Below are positions 20,529-64,000 of a stretch of 64,000 nucleotides of DNA, piece by piece. Below the pieces are notes generated by a model, which was given only the letters and a program-made list of their open reading frames with translations, was not told where the DNA came from and made no database searches. The stretch is from positions 1,119,423 through 1,183,422 of the forward strand of contig BJOX01000047.1 in the NCBI GenBank assembly GCA_009731375.1, written 5' to 3'. This stretch comes from Paulinella micropora. Lineage: Eukaryota; Cercozoa; Imbricatea; Euglyphida. The position numbers were made by a program, and so were the translations under genes. Every line of letters starts with the position of its first letter. Within the stretch, counting starts at the first letter, position 1.

Positions 20529-20696
20529 TCGTGGAAGTCGCAAGCCGGTATTAATAGGAGGGGGCCGTGTGATGCCCCGAGTGCCGGTTGTCGTTATATC
20601 ATTGAAGAAGAAGTTGCGAGGATCTTCTCCATTGGGTTATGGGCATTGGAGCGTTTCGGCGTTAACGGATCGCAGAAGAAGACCTTCGTTCAAGAG
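20529..20696 (+). pseudogene. Exon-like fragment resembling a transposase helix-turn-helix
   Basis: After TTCTCAG, 56 codons are open to a possible donor (CAAGAG|GTGTGG). The product contains EEEVARIFSIGLWALERFGV, which resembles the 'EEE..l..wi....+GFPVt' pattern of CENP-B/psq-type DNA-binding domains at the start of pogo-like transposases. The Ty3-type element inserted 8 bp upstream, separating it from any earlier exon. Identity is a weak inference. Confidence 0.3.
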
Positions 20697-21160
20697 GTGT
20701 GGGGTCTACCTTAAGTGACCACTTTCAGGAACGCGCGCATTTTGAATTGCCTGTGCCCACAGCTCATCACTGTGAACACTTCAAGTCGCACGCTCTGCTC
20801 TGCTTGTATGCAGTGGAAGGGCAAGGTGGGAGACCAGCGGGACAAGACAGACAGAGGGTTGCCTTGGATCGTTCAGTTTCAGCGAGAGGGGGTTGCACCT
20901 CTGAAAGGTTATTGTCTTTGTTAAGGGGGGTGTGCTGAACGTGTTTGTCTCCTTGAAAGTTGCTGTGAAGGACACACGGGCATACCATTTGTTGTGCTCT
21001 CTTTCCTGATTTCGAGCTGAAGGGTGTGCTGAACGTGTTTGTTTCCTTGCTGAGAAGGACACACGGGCACACTAGTCTCTTTATAGCACGGGAACGCGGC
21101 AAGTTTGTTCAACTTGTGGGGAGAGCAGTCAGCAAGCGGGGCAAAGTGTAAAATGACTGT
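20697..21160. other. Non-coding stretch with a diverged ~93-bp repeat
   Basis: GGTGTGCTGAACGTGTTTGT followed by CCTTG and GGACACACGGGCA occurs twice, near 20930-20982 and 21023-21070. It lies just downstream (minus strand) of an RNase H fragment where an integrase would be expected, but none is seen. Confidence 0.45.
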
Positions 21161-21919
21161 TTAGGTAGTTGGACGTAAACAACTACAAACCTTTGTGGGT
21201 CGACGAACTGACTTTGGTGTGCCTTCGACGGCGAGCCAAAGAGTGGAGCCTGCTCTGGGCAGTGGAATAGTTGCGAGGAGCTGTAGGGTGGCTTCGGCTT
21301 CAACGATGAGAGTCGGGACGCCTGGGCTTATGCAGGGGACACGGGACAAACCATCCGGCAGGAGGTTTTGTTTACCGGGAAGGTATTCGACCTTAAAACT
21401 GATAGTTTGGAGATTTTCCAAAACCCATCCGACGACCATGGGGCTGCGAGCGTGCCACAACCACAGGAGTGGCCGATGATCGGTGACGATGGTGAGTTCA
21501 TGGTCGCTAGCATCGATGTAATAGCGGCACTGTTGAACTCCGTAGATGACACCGTAGGCTTCTCGCACGTAGGTCGCCCAGCGGGTTTGCGTGTCTGTAA
21601 ATTTGAGAGAAAAGTATTGGATGACCGGGGCGTTCCGGTCAGGGCCAGTATGAAGTGCACCACCAATGCCTATTTGGCTAGCATCCGTCCCAATGCAAAG
21701 ATGGTGAGATGACTCGTACTTGGCTAGGACGGGAAGCGTAGTAAGCACACGACGGAGCTTCTTCATACATTTCCTCTCTTCCCGATGAAGGTAGAGTTGA
21801 CCTGTCGGCCGGGCGTGAGTGGATTTTACCAAGTTCGTAAGAGGTGATACGAGGCGGGAGTCGGGGATATGGGCCTGTATGAAGTTGGTCATACCCAGAA
21901 CGGATCGAACTTCAGACAC
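21161..21919 (-). pseudogene. Ty3-type Pol fragment: connection region and RNase H
   Basis: Open frame of about 252 codons without a real start. It begins with SEVRSVLGMTNF, the segment that follows the RT thumb in Ty3-type elements. It then has RNase H with TDAS, REAYGVIYGV, VTDHRPL and LPDGLSR, so all four acidic positions are present. The upstream RT half lies at 27763-28319, beyond a 5.84-kb inserted transposon; the two halves fit in one frame once the insert and one AC are removed. No integrase follows. It differs clearly from the intact element at 9906-20520. Confidence 0.85.
21918..21919. other. Target duplication AC (left)
   Basis: AC precedes the left inverted repeat and AC follows the right one at 27761-27762. 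Removing the insert and one AC restores a continuous pol frame. Confidence 0.6.
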
Positions 21920-22395
21920 GACAGGATAAAGTGCAAGTGGTTCTGCAGGAAAATCATATACATTTGAAAATTAATGGTTCCTTCATAAAAACAAAAGATT
22001 ATATGTTATTTAATAATATTAAAAAATTAAAAAAAATTGAATTTCTAACCGTTACAACTGTTTTTAACGGTTATGTAAGGATTTTGTAGGATTATTGTAA
22101 TCTATTTGTTCTTTCTTGGTTTTCATTGAAAACAACTACACTTTATATTCATTTACATCAGAATAATATATTTTATCATAATTTATCAAAAATATTTTTT
22201 AAAAATTCAAATTTGTAACCGTTACATAACCGTTTCGAACGTTACATCATACATTGTTGATTTTTTGTTGTGTAAATTTCAGCAGTGTAACAAGTCACGT
22301 TACGTAAGTAGTTTTGATACAGAAACATTTAATAACGGTTTTTAATATTATTACATTAAATTCAAATTCAATTTCAAGTTCAAATTCATTTGCAT
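21920..22395. repeat. Left terminal inverted repeat
   Basis: AT-rich, with several AACCGTTA/TAACGGTT motifs that recur in the right repeat and may be transposase-binding sites. Part of it (GTAAATTTCA...AAATTC) is repeated in tandem at about 22275-22390 and 22449-22585. Confidence 0.85.
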
Positions 22396-22908
22396 TCTAT
22401 CTCTTCTGCTTATTACTCCGCTCTACGAGTGGCACTTCAGTATCTTTGTAAATTTCAATAGTGTAACAAGTCAAGTTACGTAAGTAGTTTTGATACAGAA
22501 ACATTTAATAATGTTTTTTTATTAATATTAATAGCATTATTAAATTAAATGCAAATTTAACGTCAAGTTCAAATTCAACTTGATTACTAACTTGAAAGTT
22601 GTGTTTCATATAACGACATTTTTTACACTTACAAGTTTGACAGTCAATTTATTAAAGGTAAGTAGTGGTCTTGCCTCAAAAGCTTGTTAATTCATGCAGC
22701 AAGCAACAAGCAAAAAAGATAAATAAAATAAACAATATTGTTTGTTGAAACTTATCATTCAATTTGGATCCGAAATTGAACCATGGCCGATCATTTTGAT
22801 GTTCAGTTCTAACACAATTCAAAAGCAGTAGCAATAATTTTTAATGGTACTAACACTGTAGCAAATATTAAATATTCAGATTGAAAATTGCTACAACTTC
22901 ATGGCAGT
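22396..22908. other. AT-rich internal flank of the transposon
   Basis: Holds the second copy of the subterminal segment (about 22449-22585) and unrecognised AT-rich DNA. No gene seen. Confidence 0.5.
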
Positions 22909-23264
22909 TCAGTTATGCTTACATTTTTTGTGTTTTTTTCCTTTGGAGGGGCTTTCTTTTTTGCTCCCGTCTTCTTCACTAGAGCTGTCATCACTGCTAC
23001 CGTGTTTTGCCTTCTTTCCGTGGCTTTTACGTTTTTTAGTTTTGCGTGGTGGGCTAGACTCAGAAGAAGGTGAAGGTGAAGGAGATGACGGTTCATGATG
23101 CTTGCTCTTCTTGTGGGCCTCGTAGCTGTAAGCTGGAATATATATATATATATATATATATTAGACAATTATAGAAGTAATGATTGTGTTTACCTCGGCG
23201 GATTTTCAGCGCATCTTTTCTGTTGCTGTTTTTGCAAACCGACATGGTCAAAAAACGCCGCCAT
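22909..23264 (-). CDS. Possible two-exon Lys/Ser-rich small protein of the transposon
   Basis: Exon 2 (22909-23125) follows a TTACAG acceptor. It encodes a tail rich in K, S, E and P (SYEAHKKSKHHEP...KKHKKCKHN, stop TGA), with codon-level regularity suggesting real coding. A GTAAAC donor at 23193 gives an in-frame exon 1 (23194-23264) starting MAAFFDHVGLQ, about 95 residues in total. However, exon 1 overlaps the start of the plus-strand gene at 23244, so exon 1 or the ATG may be wrong. Function unknown; the tail looks like a disordered nuclear-type basic segment. Confidence 0.35.
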
Positions 23265-23746
23265 ACTTGCCGAGAAATTGAGGCAGAGGAACGGGGATAT
23301 GAAGCCAAGGTTGTTTTGTTTTGTTTCATATAATCAGTGTTGCATGTTTGTTTCTGATTTCATTGATTGTCTTGTTTTTGCTTCTGCAGGCAAGGCAACT
23401 TCTTGGTTTGGGCGTGCAAGATCCGGAAATTGTTTTCGCGCCGTCCTCCAATTCTGCGTCGTCTTCCGCTTCGTCCGCTCCCCCTCCTCGATCAGAGCCA
23501 TTGCGGATCCCGTTGTTTAGTGCTTGCCCACCAAAGAGATGATGTCCAAAATGGGTTGCAGGTTGAGTTCATGCATGCACAGAAAAAGGGCACCAGGCCC
23601 CCACCGAATCCATCAACGAAGCTCGCCTCATTTGAGTCTTATTTAGAGTCCCTTGGTGATGACGTAGCAAAATTTTCGGAGGAATCTCCTTTCATAGAGC
23701 TTGCTAAATGGGGTTTGGCAGTTGATGTTAGAATATGGAGGACATA

Positions 23747-24100
23747 ACTCACCTTCCTTCTTTTACGCCTGCATCTGTGCCTCCCCATGTTCGAGCTTTG
23801 CTGGGGGAAGTACAGCAATTTCATGCGCTCTCGGAAGTGTCGTGTAAATCGCTGGGTCTGCCCAGTCTGGCGGCGTTGCGTGCCTTTGCAGGAATGAGTT
23901 TCGCAGCCACCCGCCTCGGTTTTGATCCAGTTTGTAATAAGTTGGGCATGGACAGTTACGGGGTTGAGTTTTATTTAAGTAAGTTTCATCCCTCTCATGA
24001 TTGGCACGCAAGAAGTGGTCGCGAATTCGTCGAGTACGTCACCTAGAGCAAGGCGTACGACGACTACGCCAGCTTTCCTATATACTGGAAGCAAGTTCTG

Positions 24101-24167
<67 letters not shown>

Positions 24168-24694
24168 CTCTCTCCCTCTCTCTCTCTCTTTTTCTCATAC
24201 ATACATACTTACTCTCACATACTTTACTTAGGCTATCTCTGCAGCTGTCAAGAAGGGAGATCCCTACATCCGCGAGGCAAAGCAAAAGTTAAGGCGCAGT
24301 CAGGCTCACCTTGAAGTGGCTTACGAGGCGGGGGAGATGGGGCTTTGGAAATGTGAAGGATGTTCGCCGCCGACCTACCATATCAGCAGCGGGGGCCATG
24401 TCTGCAGGGGGGAGTCGTTGGTAACCGCAAGGAAGGCCAGGCCCCATGCTCAACCGCACCAGTTGCAAATCAGCGCAAAGTTTGCCGATCAGCCAAAACG
24501 CCTTCAGCGGAATTTGTCTTTGTTGAAAGATGATCAGAAAAGTCGGGCAGGTTTTTATGTTTTTCAGTTATGGTGGCGTTCCCGTATGAGGGATAGCATC
24601 CTGGCGGTTCAACGTCGTGTCCCTGCCGATAGTGATTGTGATAATTGTGCTCGAGGAGGTCAATGTCCGCACGTTGAACGGTACCCCCCCCCCC
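23747..24694 (+). repeat. 948-bp segment, copy 1 of a perfect duplication
   Basis: Identical by reading to 24705-25652 (offset 958), including the length of the CT microsatellite. It ends in a poly-C run and a 10-base gap. Confidence 0.9.
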
Positions 24695-24704
24695 NNNNNN
24701 NNNN
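24695..24704. other. Gap between two identical segments
   Basis: Ten N between poly-C and the second copy; the usual sign of two overlapping contigs that were not merged. Confidence 0.85.
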
Positions 24705-25058
24705 ACTCACCTTCCTTCTTTTACGCCTGCATCTGTGCCTCCCCATGTTCGAGCTTTGCTGGGGGAAGTACAGCAATTTCATGCGCTCTCGGAAGTGTCG
24801 TGTAAATCGCTGGGTCTGCCCAGTCTGGCGGCGTTGCGTGCCTTTGCAGGAATGAGTTTCGCAGCCACCCGCCTCGGTTTTGATCCAGTTTGTAATAAGT
24901 TGGGCATGGACAGTTACGGGGTTGAGTTTTATTTAAGTAAGTTTCATCCCTCTCATGATTGGCACGCAAGAAGTGGTCGCGAATTCGTCGAGTACGTCAC
25001 CTAGAGCAAGGCGTACGACGACTACGCCAGCTTTCCTATATACTGGAAGCAAGTTCTG

Positions 25059-25125
<67 letters not shown>

Positions 25126-25652
25126 CTCTCTCCCTCTCTCTCTCTCTTTTTCTCATACATACATACTTACTCTCACATACTTTACTTAGGCTATCTCTGC
25201 AGCTGTCAAGAAGGGAGATCCCTACATCCGCGAGGCAAAGCAAAAGTTAAGGCGCAGTCAGGCTCACCTTGAAGTGGCTTACGAGGCGGGGGAGATGGGG
25301 CTTTGGAAATGTGAAGGATGTTCGCCGCCGACCTACCATATCAGCAGCGGGGGCCATGTCTGCAGGGGGGAGTCGTTGGTAACCGCAAGGAAGGCCAGGC
25401 CCCATGCTCAACCGCACCAGTTGCAAATCAGCGCAAAGTTTGCCGATCAGCCAAAACGCCTTCAGCGGAATTTGTCTTTGTTGAAAGATGATCAGAAAAG
25501 TCGGGCAGGTTTTTATGTTTTTCAGTTATGGTGGCGTTCCCGTATGAGGGATAGCATCCTGGCGGTTCAACGTCGTGTCCCTGCCGATAGTGATTGTGAT
25601 AATTGTGCTCGAGGAGGTCAATGTCCGCACGTTGAACGGTACCCCCCCCCCC
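24705..25652 (+). repeat. 948-bp segment, copy 2
   Basis: Second copy; continues past the poly-C into unique DNA at 25653. Confidence 0.9.
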
Positions 25653-25720
25653 CACCCGGGAGGGCCAAGGGTTGGCCCTCTCTTTTTAAGCTACAATTTT
25701 ATGTCAGTCTTGTATTTTAA

Positions 25721-25984
25721 AGACTAACGTGAAGTTGTAACTCTCTCCGTTGGCAGTCAACAATTTAACATTTAGATTTGTAATATTAACAATTAAATAA
25801 ATTTTTTTAATGGTAAATTTATTAAATTTACCATTAACAGGAACCAGTATCTAAATCCAATGCAGCGTGCTCAGGACATAAAATTAGATCGAGCGCGCTG
25901 TTTTTGAAACAAACAATTCGGTCAGTTCCTTATCTATCGTAACTCACAACTACAAGTAATAATCTGCCCGCCACTGCGCTCAGA
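25721..25984. other. AT-rich stretch between transposase parts
   Basis: Likely intron or decayed coding DNA. TAAATTT-type palindromes near 25795-25835; no clear exon. Confidence 0.4.
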
Positions 25985-27099
25985 GTGGAGTCGACATCAT
26001 GCCCGATATTGGGTGGAGTCTCGCTGTACTAAGGTGTGGGCAAAGTGCCCTGATTGCAGACAGTACAAGCAAAAAATCGCTAGGCTTATTGAGCTGCAGG
26101 AACAAGAGGGTAGGAGCGAGCTCGCACAGGAAAAGCAAAAGGAGAAAAAAAAGTTAGAACGAGTAGTCGAAAAACCTGAACATCATTTCAAAGCAAAGGA
26201 AAACATGAAATGTTTTCATGAAGACTTAGAATTAGTCTGAACTGACATTTCTTATGTTTTGATGGTGGTTGATTTTTCGAATATGAGCGTAGGTGGGGGA
26301 AAGACAAAGGATGTGAATGATTGCATGCTGTTTTGCTTATGAGTGATGGGAGGGGAGGTATTAAGAGGAAATATGTCGACACACTCCCACATCATGAAGA
26401 TAAAGGAGCAAGCAATTATTTCTTTTTTTTTTCGACAGTGGCAACATGATATTATTAATGATATCATCAAGCCGCTTGGAAAAACAAAAATCATTCAATG
26501 GTCCGACGGAGGTCGTAAACATTTCAAGCAAAGATATTCACTTGCGGAGGCTAGCATTGTTCGTGTGAAGCATCCTTGGTTACAATAAGTTTGCTTGATA
26601 TTTTTATCACTCCAATCATGGAAAGGGGCTCTGCGATTCACACGCAGGCAAAATAGCGCAAATGGTGGCCTGGATGGACTTTCATGAAGATTGGATTTGG
26701 ACAACCGCCAGAGATCTGGGTTGGTTAATCCGAACCAAACTTTCAAGTTCCGAACATCATTGTTTTGCAGATGTACTCAATCGAGATGAGAAATACAGTC
26801 ATCATGTGAATGGTATTGATGATCTCGGTTGGTATCGTCATTTTGAGGCCACTACCACACCTGGACTTTTGAAAATCAAGAAACTGCGTAGAGAAAATAG
26901 CTTTGACTATCGCTTTACCACTGAAGCAAAGGACCGAACTATCCTCAATACTTTAGCCGGTGGTGATAATTATTGGTGGCATGTTGAGCTTGGCTTACCA
27001 CCAGTTGCTCCTCTGCCGCTGCCGCCACCACGTAGTGTCCAAAGAGGCAGGCAGAGACAGGAACGTAGACACGACTGACTTCGATAAAATCATTAAAGT

Positions 27100-27760
27100 C
27101 ATTTTTGATTCAAAAAATTAAAAATTTAAATTTGAACTTGAAATTAAATTAAATTTAATTTAATAATATTTAAAACATTATTAAATGTTTCTGTATCAAA
27201 ACTACTTACGTAACGTGACTTGTTACATTACTGAAATTTACACAACAAAAAATCAACAATGTATGATGTAACGTTCGAAACGGTTATGTAACGGTTACAA
27301 ATTTGATTTTTTTAAAATATTTTTGATAAATTATGATAAAATATATTATTCTGATCTAAATGAATATAAAGTGTAGTTGTTTTCAATGAAAACCAAGAAA
27401 GAACAAATAGATTACAATAATCCTACAAAATCCTTACATAACAGTTAAAAACAGTTGTAACGGTTAGAAATTCAATTTTTTTTAAATTTTTAATATTATT
27501 AAAATATGTTATTCTGCTGTAAATGAATATAAAGTGTAGTTGTTTTCAATGAAAACCAAGAAAGAACAAATATATTACAATAATCTACAAAATCCTTACA
27601 TAACCGTTAAAAAACAGTTGTAACGGTTAGAAATTTAATTTTTTAATTTTTTTAAAAAATATTATTAAAATAACATATAATCTTTTGTTTTTATGAAGGA
27701 ACTATTAATTTTCAAATATATAGGATTTTTCTTGCAGAACCACTTGCACTTTATCCTGTC
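27100..27760. repeat. Right terminal inverted repeat
   Basis: Inverted match of the left repeat. A ~140-bp internal part (CTTTATATTCATTTACA...CTAACCGTTACAACTG) is duplicated in tandem here (about 27350-27480 and 27520-27640), so it is longer than the left repeat. Confidence 0.85.
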
Positions 27761-27762
27761 AC

Positions 27763-28319
27763 ATTGGAGGAATCAGCCATTCGGAGGATAGCGTCGATCT
27801 TTGCTGTGTCAGCAGCGATGCCTTTCTTGCTACATTTCTTGCAGAGTATGGTTAATTCATGGTATCCCAAGCGGAGTTTGCGCGCCAATCCATGAAGACC
27901 GGAGGAGTCCATACTTGAGAATATACCACGAACTTGGTTCAGGTGTGTTTGAAAATCGTTCGCACCAGCGGTAACGTCGTCGAGATAGGCGCCTGCAGTA
28001 GAAATAGCTGGGGGCGGCTTGTTCCAAAAGGGGAGCGATTGGAATGACTTCTCGATCGCGCGTTGGAAATCGCCAGAGGCGCGATGTACACCTTGGTGCA
28101 TAAAGTTGGGGACCAATAGACCTAGAGCAGTCCGCACGGCTAAAACATCTCGGCTGTCATCGTCCGGGCTCAGGCGGAGGTGGGAAAAGCCGTCTACCAT
28201 ATCGATGGAGCTGAGATAGTGCCAACCGGCAAATCGTTCTCGGTAATGATCCGGGTTCGGATGACCTGGGAATGGGAGGTGAAGATTGTCATTGGGCATG
28301 CGGTAGTCGTAAATGTTTC
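27763..28319 (-). pseudogene. Ty3-type reverse transcriptase fragment
   Basis: Minus-strand frame with NIYDYRMPND, SSIDMVDGFSHLRL (first catalytic Asp), GDFQRAIEKSF and AYLDDVTAG (catalytic YLDD). It ends at IDAILRMADSSN where the DNA transposon inserted. The fragment begins abruptly at the edge of the purine array, inside the RT palm, so everything upstream is lost or displaced. It is one element with the RNase H fragment at 21161-21919. Confidence 0.85.
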
Positions 28320-57265
<28,946 letters not shown>

Positions 57266-57525
57266 ACTTTCATAATATTTCTTCTCTTTGCGGATAGCTG
57301 TCTTTCTTCTTGTATGTTGTTTCATACTTTGTCTTTTCTTTTTCCTTGCTTCTTTCTCTTTCCACTCTCTCTTTGTTCTGCTGTCATTTTATCCCAACCT
57401 TCTGGCTGTTTGATATCTTCTTTCTTTGTCTGGGTCTCTGTCTTCCTGTCTGAGAGGTGTCTGACTCTTCATCTTGCTCACTATCACTTATGGGCGTGTC
57501 GGGCTCTTCTAAGTCTTCTGCCGTC
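57266..57525 (-). pseudogene. Acidic/basic coding-like remnant next to the gag-like fragment
   Basis: In a frame shifted from 57526-57759, the minus strand encodes EDLEEPDTPISDSEQDEESD followed by a basic stretch (RQRPRQRKK) and a stop. It may be the continuation of the gag-like protein after a frameshift. Confidence 0.35.
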
Positions 57526-57759
57526 TTAGCCCTTGCTTCGTCGTAAGGAAAATCCCTTGGCTTTAGCTGGGTAGGCTAATGCCACAGATACCATCTCTGC
57601 CACGTGGACAGATATCCCCTGCATGTGCTTCTGAAACTTGCTTGACCAAGGCCAAAAGCTTTGGTCGTTGCCCTCGAATATGGGCACTTGACTCAATACG
57701 TGCTTTGGCACGCTTGCCTCCTTGACAAGGCTCATAAACCAAAGTAATCTATCACTCAA
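57526..57759 (-). pseudogene. Gag-like N-terminal fragment
   Basis: Minus-strand frame with MSLVKEASVPKHVLSQVPIF then EGNDQSFWPWSSKFQKHMQG. The 'P.F.G....W..W...F' pattern is typical of the start of retrotransposon Gag. It is followed by a stop and then a shifted acidic/basic frame. It has the same orientation as the RT and RNase H fragments at 28 and 21 kb, so it could be the front of the same broken element, now separated by the purine array. Tentative. Confidence 0.4.
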
Positions 57760-58883
57760 ACGCAGAGTTTAGGGAAGCTACCCCGCTAAGGGTAAAGAAT
57801 AACAGAAGAAAAGACTTTTAATGACTTTGGGTCACACAAATTTATGATGTTATGACCTTTACAGAATGGTAATACTCATTTGATTCTAGGCATTCCAGAC
57901 TATGATTCGCGAATACTCTAGAAAGTGTCCTTGTCAGTAATAAAGGTATTAATAACTGTCCGGCCTATGAACCTGCCTATGACTAAGACTATCCAAATTA
58001 CCGGTAAATTGTCTAGGTGGAGTAACGGGTATTAGTAGTACATTACAACGCTAATTAATTGTCTTATGTCAGCACGATCCTCCCTTTCTCAACCATTCAC
58101 TTTCTTTTTTGGAGTCATTTACGCAAATATTAATTTTAGTACAGTAATACTGTTTTAATATATACCATTGGTAAAACTTCAACTGCCACATATTCCTCTC
58201 ACTTTTTTTTTTTAGTTTTTTTTTCCATATCTTTTTTCTTGCCTCCTTATATACTATATTAATATTAAGCTTATACATGATCATGATTATTTAATTACAA
58301 TAATAACTTTTTATTATTATTATTTTTTATTTTATTTTTTTTTTACTTCCAAACAGTGGCGTTGAATAAGAGTCCTCTGCATGACGCTGCGGGTTACGAT
58401 GCCTTGCACCGGGCAGCACCCTTCCTTTCGATTGAGACTCAGCCTCAGAAGAGTTATCTTTTAACTTATCACTTCAACTTCCTTTTCATACTCACTTCGA
58501 CTTCCAGATGGAGAATTTGAAGGTCAGGCTAGGAAAACTAGCCTGTTAACCGGAGGCTCCGGGATCCCAGTTGTCTACCACCACCATTTTACTGAGTCAC
58601 ACTGAGATTCAAAAGAACCAAAAAGGAAACCAACCTCACCGAATTGTTAATATATGAACATAAAGGCAATGCGCCACCAGTACCAGAAAATATGGTAATA
58701 CACTCAGCCTCAGCCTGGGAAAGAGTTGCAGTGAAGAAACTTTAAGTACTGCCAGGCAATGCCAGGATGCCACTTCCATTCTATATGTTCAACTTCCCTT
58801 TTATTCCTAGTTGAATAATAGTGGCAAGTATTTATTATCAATAAAACAGTGTTTGCGTATAAAATCTTTGAACAGTCTGCCCC
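57760..58883. other. Intergenic stretch without recognised gene
   Basis: AT-rich in the middle (T-runs near 58200-58340), otherwise unique. No open frame with family resemblance. It may include the 3' flank of the AP endonuclease gene (minus strand). Confidence 0.6.
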
Positions 58884-63669
<4,786 letters not shown>

Positions 63670-64000
63670 CTAAACATAAGATTGCATGGCAAAGCAAAAA
63701 AGATCATGTACCTTAACTTCGTTTTTCAGACAGCCGAAGCAGAAGCAACACACAACATGTAGTATGCTGACATTCGACAGCTCAAATGATTACTGCGGAC
63801 GTTCAAAGGCTATGCCATTCAAATTTGAATTTATCGTTGTCCGCAGATATCGATGCTACAGCGATGATGGGCACGTCACTTGAAAGCGCTTGGCATGAGC
63901 TTTCCAACGATACCAAGCAGAGTGATCACATCAAGGATAGAGAAAGCGAGAGGGAGAGGGAGAGGGAGGGAGGGAGGAAGGGAGAGAGAGAGAGAGGGGG
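63670..64000. other. Intron or upstream sequence, with dispersed motif and GA tract
   Basis: Unique DNA with a 34-bp segment (minus strand, CGTTGGAAAGCTCATGCC...) related to 8785-8818. Ends in a GA/GGGA tract. Further N-terminal exons of the AP endonuclease must lie beyond the window; none was recognised here. Confidence 0.5.

Larger units (their letters stand above)
23244..27078 (+). pseudogene. Decayed DDE-type transposase gene
   Basis: Visible parts: exon 23244-23309 (MVKKRRHTCREIEAEERGY), exon from 23390 (ARQLLGLGVQDPEIVF), then coding-like DNA to 24103 in changing frames. An intron full of CT runs 24104-24231. The next exon from 24232 has CEGC...CRG and CDNCARGGQCPH cysteine clusters, and later parts lie at 25985-26588 and 26591-27078. 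Catalytic-looking segments: MVVDFSNMSVGGGKTKD (26264 on), IIQWSDGGRKHFK (near 26490) and HSNHGKGLCDSHAGKI (near 26605-26660). Together they resemble an RNase H-fold transposase with three acidic residues. Breaks: frame changes near 23540, 23735, 26335, 26430 and 26590, a TAG at 24044 and TGAs at 26238 and 26340. Some could be sequencing errors. Confidence 0.6.
21920..27760. mobile_element. DNA transposon with long terminal inverted repeats, nested in a Ty3-type pol
   Basis: Both ends read inward GACAGGATAAAGTGCAAGTG and stay alignable for roughly 470-660 bp. It lies inside the RT/RNase H gene with a 2-bp (AC) duplication. It carries a decayed transposase-like gene on the plus strand and a possible small Lys/Ser-rich gene on the minus strand. 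Its apparent length (5,841 bp) is probably inflated by a 948-bp assembly duplication. I cannot assign a superfamily: the 2-bp duplication and the termini do not match those I know best. Confidence 0.82.

Noticed and set aside
26238-26342. TGA read as an amino acid because two in-frame TGAs interrupt the transposase
   Set aside because: Rab21, AP endonuclease and pol all end naturally at TGA, and the same stretch also has frame changes; decay or sequencing errors explain it better.
63686-63883. Plus-strand frame MAKQKRSCTLTSFF as a PCNA-box protein start
   Set aside because: Spacing does not fit the box (no Gln at the first place), no continuation, and it opposes the AP endonuclease gene.

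Overview
The window is eukaryotic nuclear DNA. It has spliceosomal GT-AG introns, one likely GC-AG intron, a Rab GTPase with a prenylation tail, an AP endonuclease, LTR retrotransposons and an extreme load of simple repeats. TGA is used as a normal stop. I cannot name the species; gene-dense but repeat-saturated DNA with CT/GA-filled introns would fit a protist (for example a chromerid-type alga) or an early-branching animal.

Layout. 1-1410 (-): the start of a gene with an RPEL-like actin-binding motif. 1474-3362: trinucleotide and tetranucleotide repeats with a tRNA-derived SINE. 3589-8280 (+): a Rab21-type GTPase in seven visible exons, with one short exon (switch I) not found. 9906-20520 (-): a complete-looking Ty3-type LTR retrotransposon with matching 239-bp LTRs, a 4-bp target duplication and gag and pol in one frame separated by a single TGA. 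20529-20696: an exon-like fragment resembling a transposase helix-turn-helix. 21161-28319: an older, broken Ty3-type pol (RT and RNase H, minus strand) split by a 5.84-kb DNA transposon (21920-27760) with long terminal inverted repeats and a decayed DDE-type transposase. About 0.95 kb of that transposon is duplicated perfectly across a gap, probably an assembly error. 28320-57265: a 29-kb almost pure purine (GAA/GAAAAA) array with higher-order structure. 57526-57759 (-): a gag-like remnant. 58884-63669 (-): the last seven exons of an AP endonuclease of the ExoIII/APE1 family, with a PCNA-box-like motif and an acidic/basic tail.

The most interesting pattern runs through all three host genes. 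Next to several exons the adjoining intron is filled with copies of the exon edge, each still carrying its splice site and separated by GA, CT or GATA microsatellite. Copies of exon 3' ends plus the 5' splice site lie downstream. Copies of exon 5' starts lie upstream. I call these exon-edge echoes. They are seen beside one RPEL-gene exon, one Rab21 exon and at least three AP-endonuclease exons.

Most of the very long open frames in the repeat array are translation artefacts of the repeats and are not annotated. All exon boundaries were placed by eye from reading frame, splice consensus and remembered family motifs; transcript data would be decisive.
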